This document shows, in pieces, positions 46,235 through 54,630 of a stretch of DNA of 64,000 nt. The stretch is taken from positions 23,306 through 87,305 of the forward strand of contig NZ_JAFEIG010000031.1 in the NCBI RefSeq assembly GCF_017495225.1. Direction: 5' to 3'. The position numbers and the translations under genes were made by a program. This DNA is from Daejeonella sp. Lineage in GTDB: Bacteria > Bacteroidota > Bacteroidia > Sphingobacteriales > Sphingobacteriaceae. Positions within the stretch are counted from its first letter, which is position 1. Every line of letters begins with the position of its first letter. The notes beneath the pieces are model-generated. The model had not been told where the DNA came from and searched no databases. It was given only the letters and a program-made list of their open reading frames with translations.

Positions 46235-46825
46235 ATGAAATACATCATTTTAATTGCCATTATTATGTTTAGAATGTGCTTAAATTCCTACAGTCAGGAT
46301 TTAAAGCATAGGATAGGTTTTGGAGCTGGAGCTAAAGCCTCACGTTTAATTATTGAAGATCCAGAATTATTATCTACCCACAATACAGGATTGAATTTAG
46401 TAGCCCTTAGTTATGAATATAAAATTAAGCCTAAAATCAGTTTGGGACTTAATCTTGATATAATGTTTAATAAATTTTTATTGAGCAAAAATTCCGTAAC
46501 AGAAACTATAAAGCACACAACATATTCGGTTCCCGTTAAAATTTCATATTATCCAATCCGGGGGTTACCTGTTGGAGTATCATCCTCAATTGGTGCGACA
46601 TATATGATTAAAAAACAACTAATAACGTTAATAGCACCTGCTGAATTACGAAAAATATTTGGCACATATGAAGGAGAAATATTCTTCGAAAAAAAAATAA
46701 AGAATTTGGTTTTGAAACCATTTTTAAATTATGGAAACTCTATTACAAGTATAGTTTCTAAAGAACCAAATCAGCGGACGAATATCAAGTACAGTGCTTT
46801 TTCATTAGGTATAATAATTTTTTAA
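46235..46825 (+). CDS. Small outer-membrane beta-barrel-like protein in the peptide cluster
   Basis: 196 residues with a signal peptide (MKYIILIAIIMFRMCLNSYSQ). Mature part has alternating strands with aromatic girdles (GLNLVALSYEYKIKPKISLGLNLDI, YSVPVKISYYPIRGLPVGVSSSIGATYMI) and ends in ...AFSLGIIIF, with the terminal Phe typical of outer-membrane proteins. Probably an 8- to 10-stranded barrel (OMP_b-brl-type). In this context it could act as an exit pore, receptor or immunity factor; nothing in sequence decides. 12 bp before the next gene. Confidence 0.65.
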   Translation: MKYIILIAIIMFRMCLNSYSQDLKHRIGFGAGAKASRLIIEDPELLSTHNTGLNLVALSYEYKIKPKISLGLNLDIMFNKFLLSKNSVTETIKHTTYSVPVKISYYPIRGLPVGVSSSIGATYMIKKQLITLIAPAELRKIFGTYEGEIFFEKKIKNLVLKPFLNYGNSITSIVSKEPNQRTNIKYSAFSLGIIIF

Positions 46826-46837
46826 AAGAATTAAAAT

Positions 46838-48067
46838 ATGAATTTTATTTATTTGCGTCAAAATTTCTTGCAAAAAGCAACCTTCATACAACTGTTAATT
46901 CTTATTGCTACAGCTGATGTTTCAGCACAAATTAAGCATACACTTAAAGGTAATTTAATAGATTCTAAAAATAAAACGTCTGTGGCCTATGCCAATATAA
47001 AACTTCAAAAAGCGAATATTAGCTCCATGTCGAACAGTGAAGGTCTTTTTGCATTTAATTATAATTCTTCCACAGAAATTGACACATTAATAATTACCTG
47101 TGTGGGCTATAATAGTATAAAAATGCCATTGCAATTGTTTACTGATCGGGATTTCAAAGATCTTATTTTGGTACCAAATACAATTGTATTAAATGAAGTT
47201 GTGATAAACAATCTTAATCCTGAGTTCATTCTTAAGGAATCAGTCACTATATCAGCTAATCGCTATCCATCCCCTGCAATATTTAAAGGATACTATAGAG
47301 AATCGGTAAAAAGGGACAGTTTCTTAACCAAATATGCAGATGGATTGGTTGAATATTATGTGGAGCGTAAAAAAGATAAAGCCTTAAAAACGGAATTAAG
47401 AGTATTACAATCAAGAGCAAAAGAATTACCAATTCAGGAAGAAGAAGAAAAAATCAATGAATTTAATTCACTAATCAGTATAAATAAAATAATAAAATTT
47501 ATATCTCTGACTGAGATTTCTCCTTTGGATAGTAATCGTTTTCAATTTTATGACTATACAATTTCTGAGTTTTCAGAGGCAAATAAAGAGATTTATAGGA
47601 TTGATTTTGAGCCTAAAAGTAATAACAATAAAGTTGTGTTAGGCGGGAAAATTTTTATAGACAAAGAAACAAAATTAATCCTAGCAATAGATTGTAAAGT
47701 AGCTGCTGGTTCAGAAAAAAACTTAAAGAGCTTCAATTTTTTGGGAACCAAAATAAGTGCAATTTCAGCTGGTATTTATATTAGATTTGAATCAAATGAT
47801 GAATCTTATGGCATAAAATATATAAAGGAAAGCCATGGAATTCTTTTTTCCGGAAAAAAACTTAACCAAAAAAATGAGTTTACCAGCGAACTTCTCATAA
47901 CAGATCTGCAAACAAATAACTGTAGCCCTTTTACCAATGGAACATACAATAAACGTTCGCTTTATTCAAGAGGAAACCAATATACTTTTAACTATTGGGA
48001 TAATCCTAAACTGATTCCTAATGTTTCTCAAGAATCCACTTTTTTAGAAAAATGGCAAGGTAAATAA
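46838..48067 (+). CDS. CarbopepD_reg-domain exported protein in the peptide cluster
   Basis: 409 residues with a signal peptide ending ADVSAQ (about aa 30). Residues 33-115 form a carboxypeptidase regulatory-like (CarboxypepD_reg-like) domain: LKGNLIDSKNKTSVAYANIKLQ, SNSEGLFAFNYN, TLIITCVGYNSIKMPL, then the LNEVVI motif that often precedes a TonB plug. No plug or barrel follows; residues 140-400 form an alpha/beta segment I do not recognise (FKGYYRESVKRDSFLTKYADG, KIFIDKETKLILAIDCKV). Periplasmic. Co-directional, 12 bp after the beta-barrel gene and 8 bp before the C39 gene. Confidence 0.7.
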   Translation: MNFIYLRQNFLQKATFIQLLILIATADVSAQIKHTLKGNLIDSKNKTSVAYANIKLQKANISSMSNSEGLFAFNYNSSTEIDTLIITCVGYNSIKMPLQLFTDRDFKDLILVPNTIVLNEVVINNLNPEFILKESVTISANRYPSPAIFKGYYRESVKRDSFLTKYADGLVEYYVERKKDKALKTELRVLQSRAKELPIQEEEEKINEFNSLISINKIIKFISLTEISPLDSNRFQFYDYTISEFSEANKEIYRIDFEPKSNNNKVVLGGKIFIDKETKLILAIDCKVAAGSEKNLKSFNFLGTKISAISAGIYIRFESNDESYGIKYIKESHGILFSGKKLNQKNEFTSELLITDLQTNNCSPFTNGTYNKRSLYSRGNQYTFNYWDNPKLIPNVSQESTFLEKWQGK

Positions 48068-48075
48068 TTTGTTAA

Positions 48076-48597
48076 ATGAACAACATCAATGTGCTTCAAC
48101 GTGGCTTTTCTGGCTGTGGTCCTGCTTGTTTAGCTTCAGTTGCCGCATATTATGGACTTTTCATTTCAGTTATAGAAATTCAAAAGTATACTGTTATAAA
48201 TAGAAATGGGACTACAATCAATGAATTAATTTCATCCGCAGAGAAATTAGGATTTGTTGCAAATGGGGCAAAAGGGGATATTCAATCCATAAAATTGATT
48301 CCTAAACCGTTTATTGCACATTTGAAATTAAGTAATTCAACCTACCATTTTGTATCTATATATGACACCAACGATGCTGGTATATTAATAATGGATCCAG
48401 CAATAGGTAAAACACAGACAATTCCGTTTAATAAGTTTTTACATGAATGGACAGGATTTGTGGTATTATTGGAACCTGGTAATTGTTTTAAGCCTGGCAA
48501 CTATAAGTCAGCTACTAAAAACAAATCTTCTGCTCTAGTTTTACTAGCTTATATTGCTCTTTTCATTTATTCAATTTGGTTTATGTTTATCAAATGA
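48076..48597 (+). CDS. Stand-alone membrane-anchored C39 peptidase
   Basis: 173 residues. The C39 catalytic set is intact: oxyanion Gln8 and nucleophile Cys14 in LQRGFSGCGPACLASVAAYYG (positions 7-27), His91 in TYHFVSIYD, and Asp107 in LIMDPAIGK, the same spacing as in peptidase-containing bacteriocin exporters. After this domain (to about aa 133) there is one hydrophobic segment, about 151-172 (ALVLLAYIALFIYSIWFMF), and the chain ends; there is no ABC membrane or nucleotide-binding domain and no remnant of one downstream. It is predicted to cleave the GG precursor at 46017 (inference). It could be a truncated exporter, but the intact triad and clean C-terminal anchor favour a native short form. 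Confidence 0.85.
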   Translation: MNNINVLQRGFSGCGPACLASVAAYYGLFISVIEIQKYTVINRNGTTINELISSAEKLGFVANGAKGDIQSIKLIPKPFIAHLKLSNSTYHFVSIYDTNDAGILIMDPAIGKTQTIPFNKFLHEWTGFVVLLEPGNCFKPGNYKSATKNKSSALVLLAYIALFIYSIWFMFIK

Positions 48598-48652
48598 AAA
48601 TTTAAAAAAAATCATTAAAATTCTCTAAGGTTAAATTTCAAGACGATTCATC

Positions 48653-49765
48653 TTAATTTATCCCGCCAAATATTCTACTCCAACGAATTTTACTGAAGAA
48701 TCCAGCATTGCTATCCCAGCTCATCCACACAAACAGGGCTTTACCTACAATATGATCATCAGGAACCATACCCCAATAGCGTGAATCTAGTGAGTTATCG
48801 CGATTATCGCCCATCATCCAGTAATAATTCATTTTAAAGGTATAGCTATCTGTTTTCTTTCCATTGATAAGAATATCACTACCCTTTCTTTCAATAGTAT
48901 TGCCTTCATAAACAGAAATTGCACGCTCATAAAGCGCATAATTAGTGCTATCTAACTTTACTGTCCAGCCCTTTTTAGGGATGATTAGCGGACCAAAATT
49001 ATCGGCATTCCACTTAAATTGAGGATCATGAGGGAAAATCTGTGAGTCATATTCATTAGCCGGTCTGATGTACAAACTAACTTCCTTCACATTCGACCAT
49101 TTTCTGATAATCTCCGCATCTTCGGCAGTCATATTAAAAATATATTGATCTGCGGTTGAGCGTTGTGCTTCAATATGTAAATCTTCGATAGCTTGAGGAT
49201 TGATATCCGTCCCATCAGTTTGCACGAAATAATACTTCTCACCAAACTGAGGCTGCTCTGCTGGCTTTCCATTCAGAAAAACTTGTGCATTAACAATGCT
49301 GAGGGTATCACCACCCACTGCCATACAGCGTTTAATATAATTTTCACGCTTATCAACTGGGCGTGATAAAGGGGCATCAGCATCCATTGGATAATTGAAA
49401 ACCACCACATCATTTCTTTTTACCTCACTCAATCCGGGCAAACGGCGATAATCCCATTTTAGCCCTTCCCAATAGGCTTTAGTCCCGGTAATAGGCATCG
49501 TATGATGCGCAAATGGAAATGACACGGGAGTCATTGGTGTTCTAGCACCATAATTCACTTTACTTACAAATAGGAAATCTCCAACGAGCAAGGTCTTTTC
49601 CATCGAACCAGTTGGGATGGTATAAGCTTCAATAAATAAGCCCCTAATTAAGGTGGCGGCAACTACAGCAAACAATATCGCATCAAACCATTCTCTGCCG
49701 GCTGATTTCTTCTTTTTTTCTTTCTTATCCTTTGCAGGATTTGTTTCAGAACCTTTTAAACTCAT
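48653..49765 (-). CDS. lepB: Signal peptidase I
   Basis: 370 residues, longer than the E. coli-type enzyme because of an insert. One N-terminal membrane segment (about aa 27-46). Catalytic dyad: Ser54 in IPTGSMEKTL and Lys145 in RENYIKRCMAVGGD; then MMGDNRDNSLDSRYWGMVPDDHIVGKA. It cleaves signal peptides of exported proteins. Last gene of the minus-strand parA-parB-DUF5683-dapB-lepB cluster, convergent with the peptide operon. Confidence 0.95.
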   Translation of the reverse strand: MSLKGSETNPAKDKKEKKKKSAGREWFDAILFAVVAATLIRGLFIEAYTIPTGSMEKTLLVGDFLFVSKVNYGARTPMTPVSFPFAHHTMPITGTKAYWEGLKWDYRRLPGLSEVKRNDVVVFNYPMDADAPLSRPVDKRENYIKRCMAVGGDTLSIVNAQVFLNGKPAEQPQFGEKYYFVQTDGTDINPQAIEDLHIEAQRSTADQYIFNMTAEDAEIIRKWSNVKEVSLYIRPANEYDSQIFPHDPQFKWNADNFGPLIIPKKGWTVKLDSTNYALYERAISVYEGNTIERKGSDILINGKKTDSYTFKMNYYWMMGDNRDNSLDSRYWGMVPDDHIVGKALFVWMSWDSNAGFFSKIRWSRIFGGIN

Positions 49766-49781
49766 GTATTTATTTTAAATG

Positions 49782-50525
49782 TTAAACGCTAAAATCAAAC
49801 ATATCCGTAATATTATAAAAACCATTCTTGTCTTGCAACCATTCGGCAGCTAAAACGGCTCCTAAGGCAAAACCTGCGCGACTGTGAGCCTTATGCTTAA
49901 ATTCGATATCATCTACTTCCGAGCTATAAATCACCGTGTGTGTGCCTGGAACTTCCTCAATTCGATGCGATTCAATTAATAATTGATCTGGTTTGGTAAT
50001 TAATTCTTCGCCTGAACCAATCAACTCATTCACCCATTCCTTCTTACGACCCAGTTCGGATAAAATCCCCTCAGCAATCGTCATCGCCGTCCCGCTAGGT
50101 GCATCCAGCTTCTCTGTATGATGAATTTCTTCTACCTGAACCTCATATTGAGGGTATCTATTCATAATTTTTGCCAAAATTTTATTGACAAAAAAGAAAA
50201 CGTTTACGCCTACACTAAAGTTAGACGCATATAAAAGCGTATTGTTACCATCCTCACACTTGTTTTTAACCTCTTGCAAATGACCATACCAACCGGTAGT
50301 ACCAACAACAATAGGCAATTTAGCGTCAAAACATAGCTCAATATTACTCAAAGCAGAGTCGGGAGTGCTAAAATCAATCGCTACATCAGCCTTTTGGAGA
50401 TTATCAATGTTAAGGTCTTCCATATTATCAATATTGACCTTTAAAACAATTTCATGACCCCTTTCGGTAGCAAATTTCTCTATAATTCGGCCCATTTTAC
50501 CGTATCCCAAGATCGCTATTTTCAT
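49782..50525 (-). CDS. dapB: 4-hydroxy-tetrahydrodipicolinate reductase
   Basis: 247 residues. N-terminal nucleotide-binding GYGKMGRIIEKFA, VGTTGWY, SNFSVGVNVFF, and the catalytic EIHHTEKLDAPSGTA. NAD(P)H-dependent step of lysine/meso-diaminopimelate synthesis. 16 bp before lepB. Confidence 0.95.
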   Translation of the reverse strand: MKIAILGYGKMGRIIEKFATERGHEIVLKVNIDNMEDLNIDNLQKADVAIDFSTPDSALSNIELCFDAKLPIVVGTTGWYGHLQEVKNKCEDGNNTLLYASNFSVGVNVFFFVNKILAKIMNRYPQYEVQVEEIHHTEKLDAPSGTAMTIAEGILSELGRKKEWVNELIGSGEELITKPDQLLIESHRIEEVPGTHTVIYSSEVDDIEFKHKAHSRAGFALGAVLAAEWLQDKNGFYNITDMFDFSV

Positions 50526-50569
50526 ATGTGAAAGCTATTTATTTAAGTATGGAAATTTATGCTTGTGAA

Positions 50570-51190
50570 TCATAGGTTGATTTTTAGCTTGAGGCCTAGC
50601 ACCGGACTAACACCCGAGGCATGAATAGGGCCTTGATTTAAGCTCGGTCTCACCTTAACGGATAAATCATCAGAGATGTCAAACCTGAAAAATTTTGCGT
50701 CTACGTATGCGTCGATAATGTTTATTGCATAAAAACCTAATCCAGCGAGCACCGAAAGATCCCGATTTCGTCTGTAAGAGTCTTTTATACTGATAATACC
50801 TTCGGTGGTATAGGGTGCATAAAGCGGATTTTGAGTCTTCCCAGGATTATCTTGCCTAAATTGAGCCTCTTTCAAAAATACTTTATAGTAGCGCTGATTA
50901 AACTCAAAAACGAGTCCTATACCAACAAAACCACCATAAACCAATGGCACCTTCCACCATCGTTTATTAGTAATTTGTCCGAGACCAGGAAGCAAAGCTG
51001 AATTTAAAGCCGCACGACGTGGCATAGCTTCAATGGCAAGACGAGCAGAATCTTTAATTGCAGGCTCTTTTATTATTGCTTTTTTGCTATTGTCTTGACG
51101 AGCAGAACTAGGCTCCACAATTTGTGAAAAAGCTTGCCCATGCGCCAAAAAACACATCAATAATAACCCAAAAAGGATTTTAGTGTACAT
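50570..51190 (-). CDS. DUF5683 domain protein
   Basis: 206 residues. I use the ATG at 51190 because it overlaps the parB stop as TAATG; a TTG two codons earlier is less likely. Signal peptide or anchor at aa 5-22, and the DUF5683 core AALNSALLPGLGQITNKRWWKVPLVYGGFVGIGLVFEFN with a short membrane hairpin, then YAPYTTEGIISIKDSYRRNRDLS. It is conserved next to parB in Bacteroidota; function unknown. Confidence 0.85.
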   Translation of the reverse strand: MYTKILFGLLLMCFLAHGQAFSQIVEPSSARQDNSKKAIIKEPAIKDSARLAIEAMPRRAALNSALLPGLGQITNKRWWKVPLVYGGFVGIGLVFEFNQRYYKVFLKEAQFRQDNPGKTQNPLYAPYTTEGIISIKDSYRRNRDLSVLAGLGFYAINIIDAYVDAKFFRFDISDDLSVKVRPSLNQGPIHASGVSPVLGLKLKINL

Positions 51191-52092
51191 TACCAATCTA
51201 ACATTTCCAAGATGCGGGATAGATCTTCATCCGACATGAAATTAATTTCTATCGAACCCTTACCCTTATCACCCACCTTTAATTTAACATTTGTGCTAAA
51301 TTTAGAAGCAAGATCATCTTGAATTTTCATGTATTGGAAAGAAATTCCGCCAGATTTTGGACTTTTCTTTTCCTTTTCTTTGCCTAATGCTTTGATCTGG
51401 CTAACTAATTCTTCTACTTTACGGACTGATAATCCATGCTTCATGATCTCCTGATAGATATACAGCTGTTTATCAGAATCTTCTACAGAAATCAAAGCAC
51501 GTGCATGTCCCATAGAGAGATTTCTATCACGTATTGATGCCTGAATAACTGGGGGCAGTTTTAAAAGACGAAGGTAATTGGTTACGGTGGAGCGATTTTT
51601 ACTAACTCGGTCGCCAAGCTCTTCTTGTTTTAAGTTACACTCATCAATCATTCGCTGAAAGCTCAATGCAACCTCAATAGCATTTAAGTTTTCACGCTGA
51701 ATATTCTCAATAAGTGCCATTTCCAGCATCTGCTGGTCGTTGGCAGTACGAACATAAGCCGGAATCTCTTTAAGACCTGCTAATTTAGATGCACGCAAAC
51801 GACGTTCACCAGAGATTAGCTGATACGCATTTTGACCTGCTTGTCTGACGGTTATCGGTTGAATTAATCCCTGTAACTTGATTGAATCAGATAGCTCTTT
51901 TAAAGCCTCCGCATCAAATTCTGTCCGAGGTTGAAATGGATTTACTTCAACTTGATCAATCTGTACAAAGCTAATAGATCCCAAAGAGGGTTTATCATTA
52001 CTTATCTGCTGACGGTCATTTTCCGGCAAATCAGAATCATCAAGTAATGCCTTTAATCCTTTACCTAAACCGGTTTTTTTCTGGTAGATCAT
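51190..52092 (-). CDS. parB: Chromosome partitioning protein ParB
   Basis: 300 residues. GLGKGLKALL start typical of ParB; NPFQPRTEFD, ELSDSIKLQGLIQPITVR, and the CTP-binding GERRLRASKLAGL and ENIQRENLNAIE boxes; helix-turn-helix KQEELGDRVSKNRSTVTNYLRLLKL; C-terminal dimer domain. Binds parS sites to organise the origin region. Starts 1 bp after parA. No TGTTNCACGTGAAACA-like parS site was noticed in the window. Confidence 0.96.
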   Translation of the reverse strand: MIYQKKTGLGKGLKALLDDSDLPENDRQQISNDKPSLGSISFVQIDQVEVNPFQPRTEFDAEALKELSDSIKLQGLIQPITVRQAGQNAYQLISGERRLRASKLAGLKEIPAYVRTANDQQMLEMALIENIQRENLNAIEVALSFQRMIDECNLKQEELGDRVSKNRSTVTNYLRLLKLPPVIQASIRDRNLSMGHARALISVEDSDKQLYIYQEIMKHGLSVRKVEELVSQIKALGKEKEKKSPKSGGISFQYMKIQDDLASKFSTNVKLKVGDKGKGSIEINFMSDEDLSRILEMLDW

Positions 52093-52093
52093 A

Positions 52094-52897
52094 TTATGCT
52101 GAGACTTGTTTTTCAGCTTCTTCCTTTGAAGCCATTCCGTTTTTCTTGATTATCTCTCTTGCCAAATTAAGGTAATTTATAGCGCCTTTGCTACTAGCAT
52201 CGTGCATAATTACAGAGATACCATAACTTGGTGCCTCACTTAATCGGGTATTTCTTTGAATAATTGTTTCAAAAACAAGCTCCTCAAAATGGGTCTTTAC
52301 CTCTTCTACAACTTGGTTCGACAAACGAAGACGCACATCATACATCGTCAAAAGAATACCCTCAATTTGAAGATTAGGGTTCAATCTACTCTGAACAATT
52401 TTAATGGTATTTAGGAGTTTCCCTAGTCCCTCTAATGCAAAATACTCACATTGTACAGGAATAATTACAGAATCAGCAGCAGTTAATGAGTTGATAGTTA
52501 TTAAACCCAATGAAGGAGAACAATCAATGATAATAAAATCGTAATTATCCTTAACCTTCTCAAGCACTGCCTTCATTTTAAACTCACGATCTGCCATATT
52601 GATCATTTCAATTTCAGCACCTACAAGGTCGATATGAGCAGGTAAAAGATCCAAAAATGGGGTATCGGTGCTTATGATTGCCTCCGAAGGATTAATCTCA
52701 TTGATGATGCACTCATAAATACTAGATTTAATGCTCCTTGGGTCAAATCCAATTCCAGATGTTGAATTGGCTTGCGGATCTGCATCAACCAGTAAAGTAC
52801 GATATTCAAGTACAGCTAAGCTAGCAGCAAGATTGATTGAAGAAGTAGTTTTACCTACACCTCCCTTTTGATTAGCTAATGCAATGATTTTGCCCAT
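52094..52897 (-). CDS. parA: Chromosome partitioning ATPase ParA (Soj)
   Basis: 267 residues. Deviant Walker A KGGVGKTTSS (about aa 10-19), VDADPQANSTSGIG, and DYDFIIIDCSPSLG Walker B region. Works with ParB to segregate the chromosome. First gene of the minus-strand cluster; the divergent flavin reductase gene begins 166 bp away. Confidence 0.97.
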   Translation of the reverse strand: MGKIIALANQKGGVGKTTSSINLAASLAVLEYRTLLVDADPQANSTSGIGFDPRSIKSSIYECIINEINPSEAIISTDTPFLDLLPAHIDLVGAEIEMINMADREFKMKAVLEKVKDNYDFIIIDCSPSLGLITINSLTAADSVIIPVQCEYFALEGLGKLLNTIKIVQSRLNPNLQIEGILLTMYDVRLRLSNQVVEEVKTHFEELVFETIIQRNTRLSEAPSYGISVIMHDASSKGAINYLNLAREIIKKNGMASKEEAEKQVSA

Positions 52898-53063
52898 ATA
52901 AAAAATAATTACAAATATGTGATATTAAAAAAGCCTGAAATTTTAATCAAAGCAGACCAAAAGACTACTTTTGCTAAAACTTTGCAAATTAAAAAGCAAA
53001 GATACGAAATAAAACAATTTACACCGCTGAGCGATTTCCGTTTTGCACATCTAATTAATAAAA

Positions 53064-53585
53064 ATGATAACAATTATATCCTGTACAAACCGTCAAGGTA
53101 GCAACTCACTTAAGCTAGCCGAATACTACAAAAAACAAATTTTAGCTAAAGGTGCTGAAGCTGAGATCCTTTCGCTAATGGATTTGCCCGACAATTTTAT
53201 CAATACAGACTTATACGGTAAACGTAGCGAAGCGTTCCAAATTATTCAAAATAAAATTTCTACTACATCTAAATTTATTTTCATTGCCCCTGAGTACAAT
53301 GGCAGCTTCCCTGGTATCCTAAAACTTTTTATTGATGCCTGCACCTTCCCTGATAGTTTCTTCGGAAAAAAGGTGGCACTTGTGGGACTTTCAACCGGAA
53401 AATATGGTAATGTTCGTGGAATTGAGCATTTAACCGGAATTTGTCACTATATCAATCTGCATGTTTTACCATTACGCATTCATGTTCCTTCAATCGGAAA
53501 AGAATTTAATGAAAATGGCGATTTGTTTTTAGAAGATACCGTAAAATTTGTCGACCAACAGATTACTAACTTCCTAGAATTTTAA
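53064..53585 (+). CDS. NADPH-dependent FMN reductase family protein
   Basis: 173 residues, flavodoxin-like fold. ITIISCTNRQGSNSLKLAEYY (FMN phosphate loop), FIFIAPEYNGSFPGILKLFIDAC and VGLSTGKYGNVRGIEHL are typical. Soluble flavin or quinone reductase; substrate unknown. Monocistronic and convergent with the BtuF-like gene. Confidence 0.88.
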   Translation: MITIISCTNRQGSNSLKLAEYYKKQILAKGAEAEILSLMDLPDNFINTDLYGKRSEAFQIIQNKISTTSKFIFIAPEYNGSFPGILKLFIDACTFPDSFFGKKVALVGLSTGKYGNVRGIEHLTGICHYINLHVLPLRIHVPSIGKEFNENGDLFLEDTVKFVDQQITNFLEF

Positions 53586-53592
53586 CAAAATT

Positions 53593-53626
53593 TAAAGATC
53601 TGGTAATTCAAATTGCCAGATCTTTA
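53593..53626. terminator. Bidirectional terminator
   Basis: TAAAGATCTGGTAATT (53593-53608) and AATTGCCAGATCTTTA (53611-53626) pair with one mismatch. It lies after the flavin reductase gene and overlaps the stop of the BtuF-like gene at 53624, so it serves both. Confidence 0.75.
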
Positions 53627-54559
53627 TACTTTAAATTGTAGCCATCCACTACCCTCATAACCGAATATAAACTGCTTAGGATTAATAATTTCGGCCATAA
53701 TCTCAATACTATCAGTTATTCTTAGTCCCGAGCGATTAAAATACTGGTTCCCATCAACAATAAATATTTTCTGATTTTGAACTGCTTTAAGATCCGACCA
53801 GCCAGGTAAATCAATCAATAAATTTATTTCTTGCAATGTTCTTTGTATAGAAAATCCGCAAGGCATAATGACCAAGATATCCGGATTAGTTTGCAAAATA
53901 TCTTCAAAATTAACATAGGATGAATGCTTCCCTGATTGCGTTAAAATAGGTACACCACCTGCAATTTCTACAATTTCGGGAGTCCAATTGCCAGCAATCA
54001 TCATTGGGGAAAGCCACTCCACACAAGCCACACTAGGTTTTTCGCTGATAAATTTAAGCTTGTGTCGAATAATATTAATTCGCTCTTCGGATAATTCCAT
54101 TAGTTCTACACCCGTATCGGGTACCCCCAACTCATTCGCCAATAGCTGAATATCCTTGTAAACATCGTCTAAACCATTAGGCTTTAAGGAAATAATTCGA
54201 CATTCCTTCTCCAATAAATCTTTCAAGGCTAGCTCCACATCATTGAGGCTAACCGCACATACCTCGCATTGTGCTTGGGTAATAATTACATCAGGTGCCA
54301 ATTGCTTAATTAGCTCTCTATCAATCTCATAGATAGAAAGTGAATCGGATAAAATCTCCTTTACTTGACTATCAATTTCGGCACTACTAGACCCTGAAAT
54401 AAATTTCGCAGATGAGCAAATGGGCAAATTAGCAATACTTGAAGGATAATCACATTCATGAGATCTTCCAATTAATTGATGTTCTAAACCCAAAGCGCAG
54501 ATCACTTCAGTAGCTGCAGGCAAAAGGGAAACTATTCTTTGATGAGGCATGCTTGACAT
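53624..54559 (-). CDS. BtuF-like periplasmic-binding-fold protein
   Basis: About 311 residues from the ATG at 54559 (MSSMPHQRIVSLLPAATEVICALG). A longer frame exists, but its start lies within a terminator hairpin, so it is rejected; an ATG at 54550 is the other option. Pattern of the cobalamin/Fe-siderophore binding fold: RIVSLLPAATE, DVIITQAQCEVCAV, SLKPNGLDDVYKDI, ACVEWLSPMMIAGNWTPEIVEIAGG. No signal peptide is visible, so it may be a cytoplasmic relative of BtuF. Ligand unknown. Confidence 0.75.
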   Translation of the reverse strand: MSSMPHQRIVSLLPAATEVICALGLEHQLIGRSHECDYPSSIANLPICSSAKFISGSSSAEIDSQVKEILSDSLSIYEIDRELIKQLAPDVIITQAQCEVCAVSLNDVELALKDLLEKECRIISLKPNGLDDVYKDIQLLANELGVPDTGVELMELSEERINIIRHKLKFISEKPSVACVEWLSPMMIAGNWTPEIVEIAGGVPILTQSGKHSSYVNFEDILQTNPDILVIMPCGFSIQRTLQEINLLIDLPGWSDLKAVQNQKIFIVDGNQYFNRSGLRITDSIEIMAEIINPKQFIFGYEGSGWLQFKV

Positions 54560-54579
54560 TTCAACAAATGTAAATATTA

Positions 54580-54612
54580 AAAAAGGCCAGATGCAATGCA
54601 CCTAGCCTTTTT
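54580..54612 (-). terminator. Terminator of the outer-membrane receptor gene
   Basis: AAAAAGGC (54580-54587) pairs with GCCTTTTT (54605-54612), with a T-run on the minus strand. It is 19 bp after the receptor stop and just upstream of the BtuF-like start. Confidence 0.7.
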
Positions 54613-54630
54613 ATCTAAAAAAATTATTTT

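Noticed and set aside
51190..52897. parS site or replication origin near parAB
   Set aside because: I looked for TGTTNCACGTGAAACA-like sequences and DnaA-box clusters and found none in the window.
52919..53101. 60-codon plus-strand frame upstream of the flavin reductase
   Set aside because: It overlaps the reductase start in another frame, has no recognisable features and lies in the divergent promoter region.
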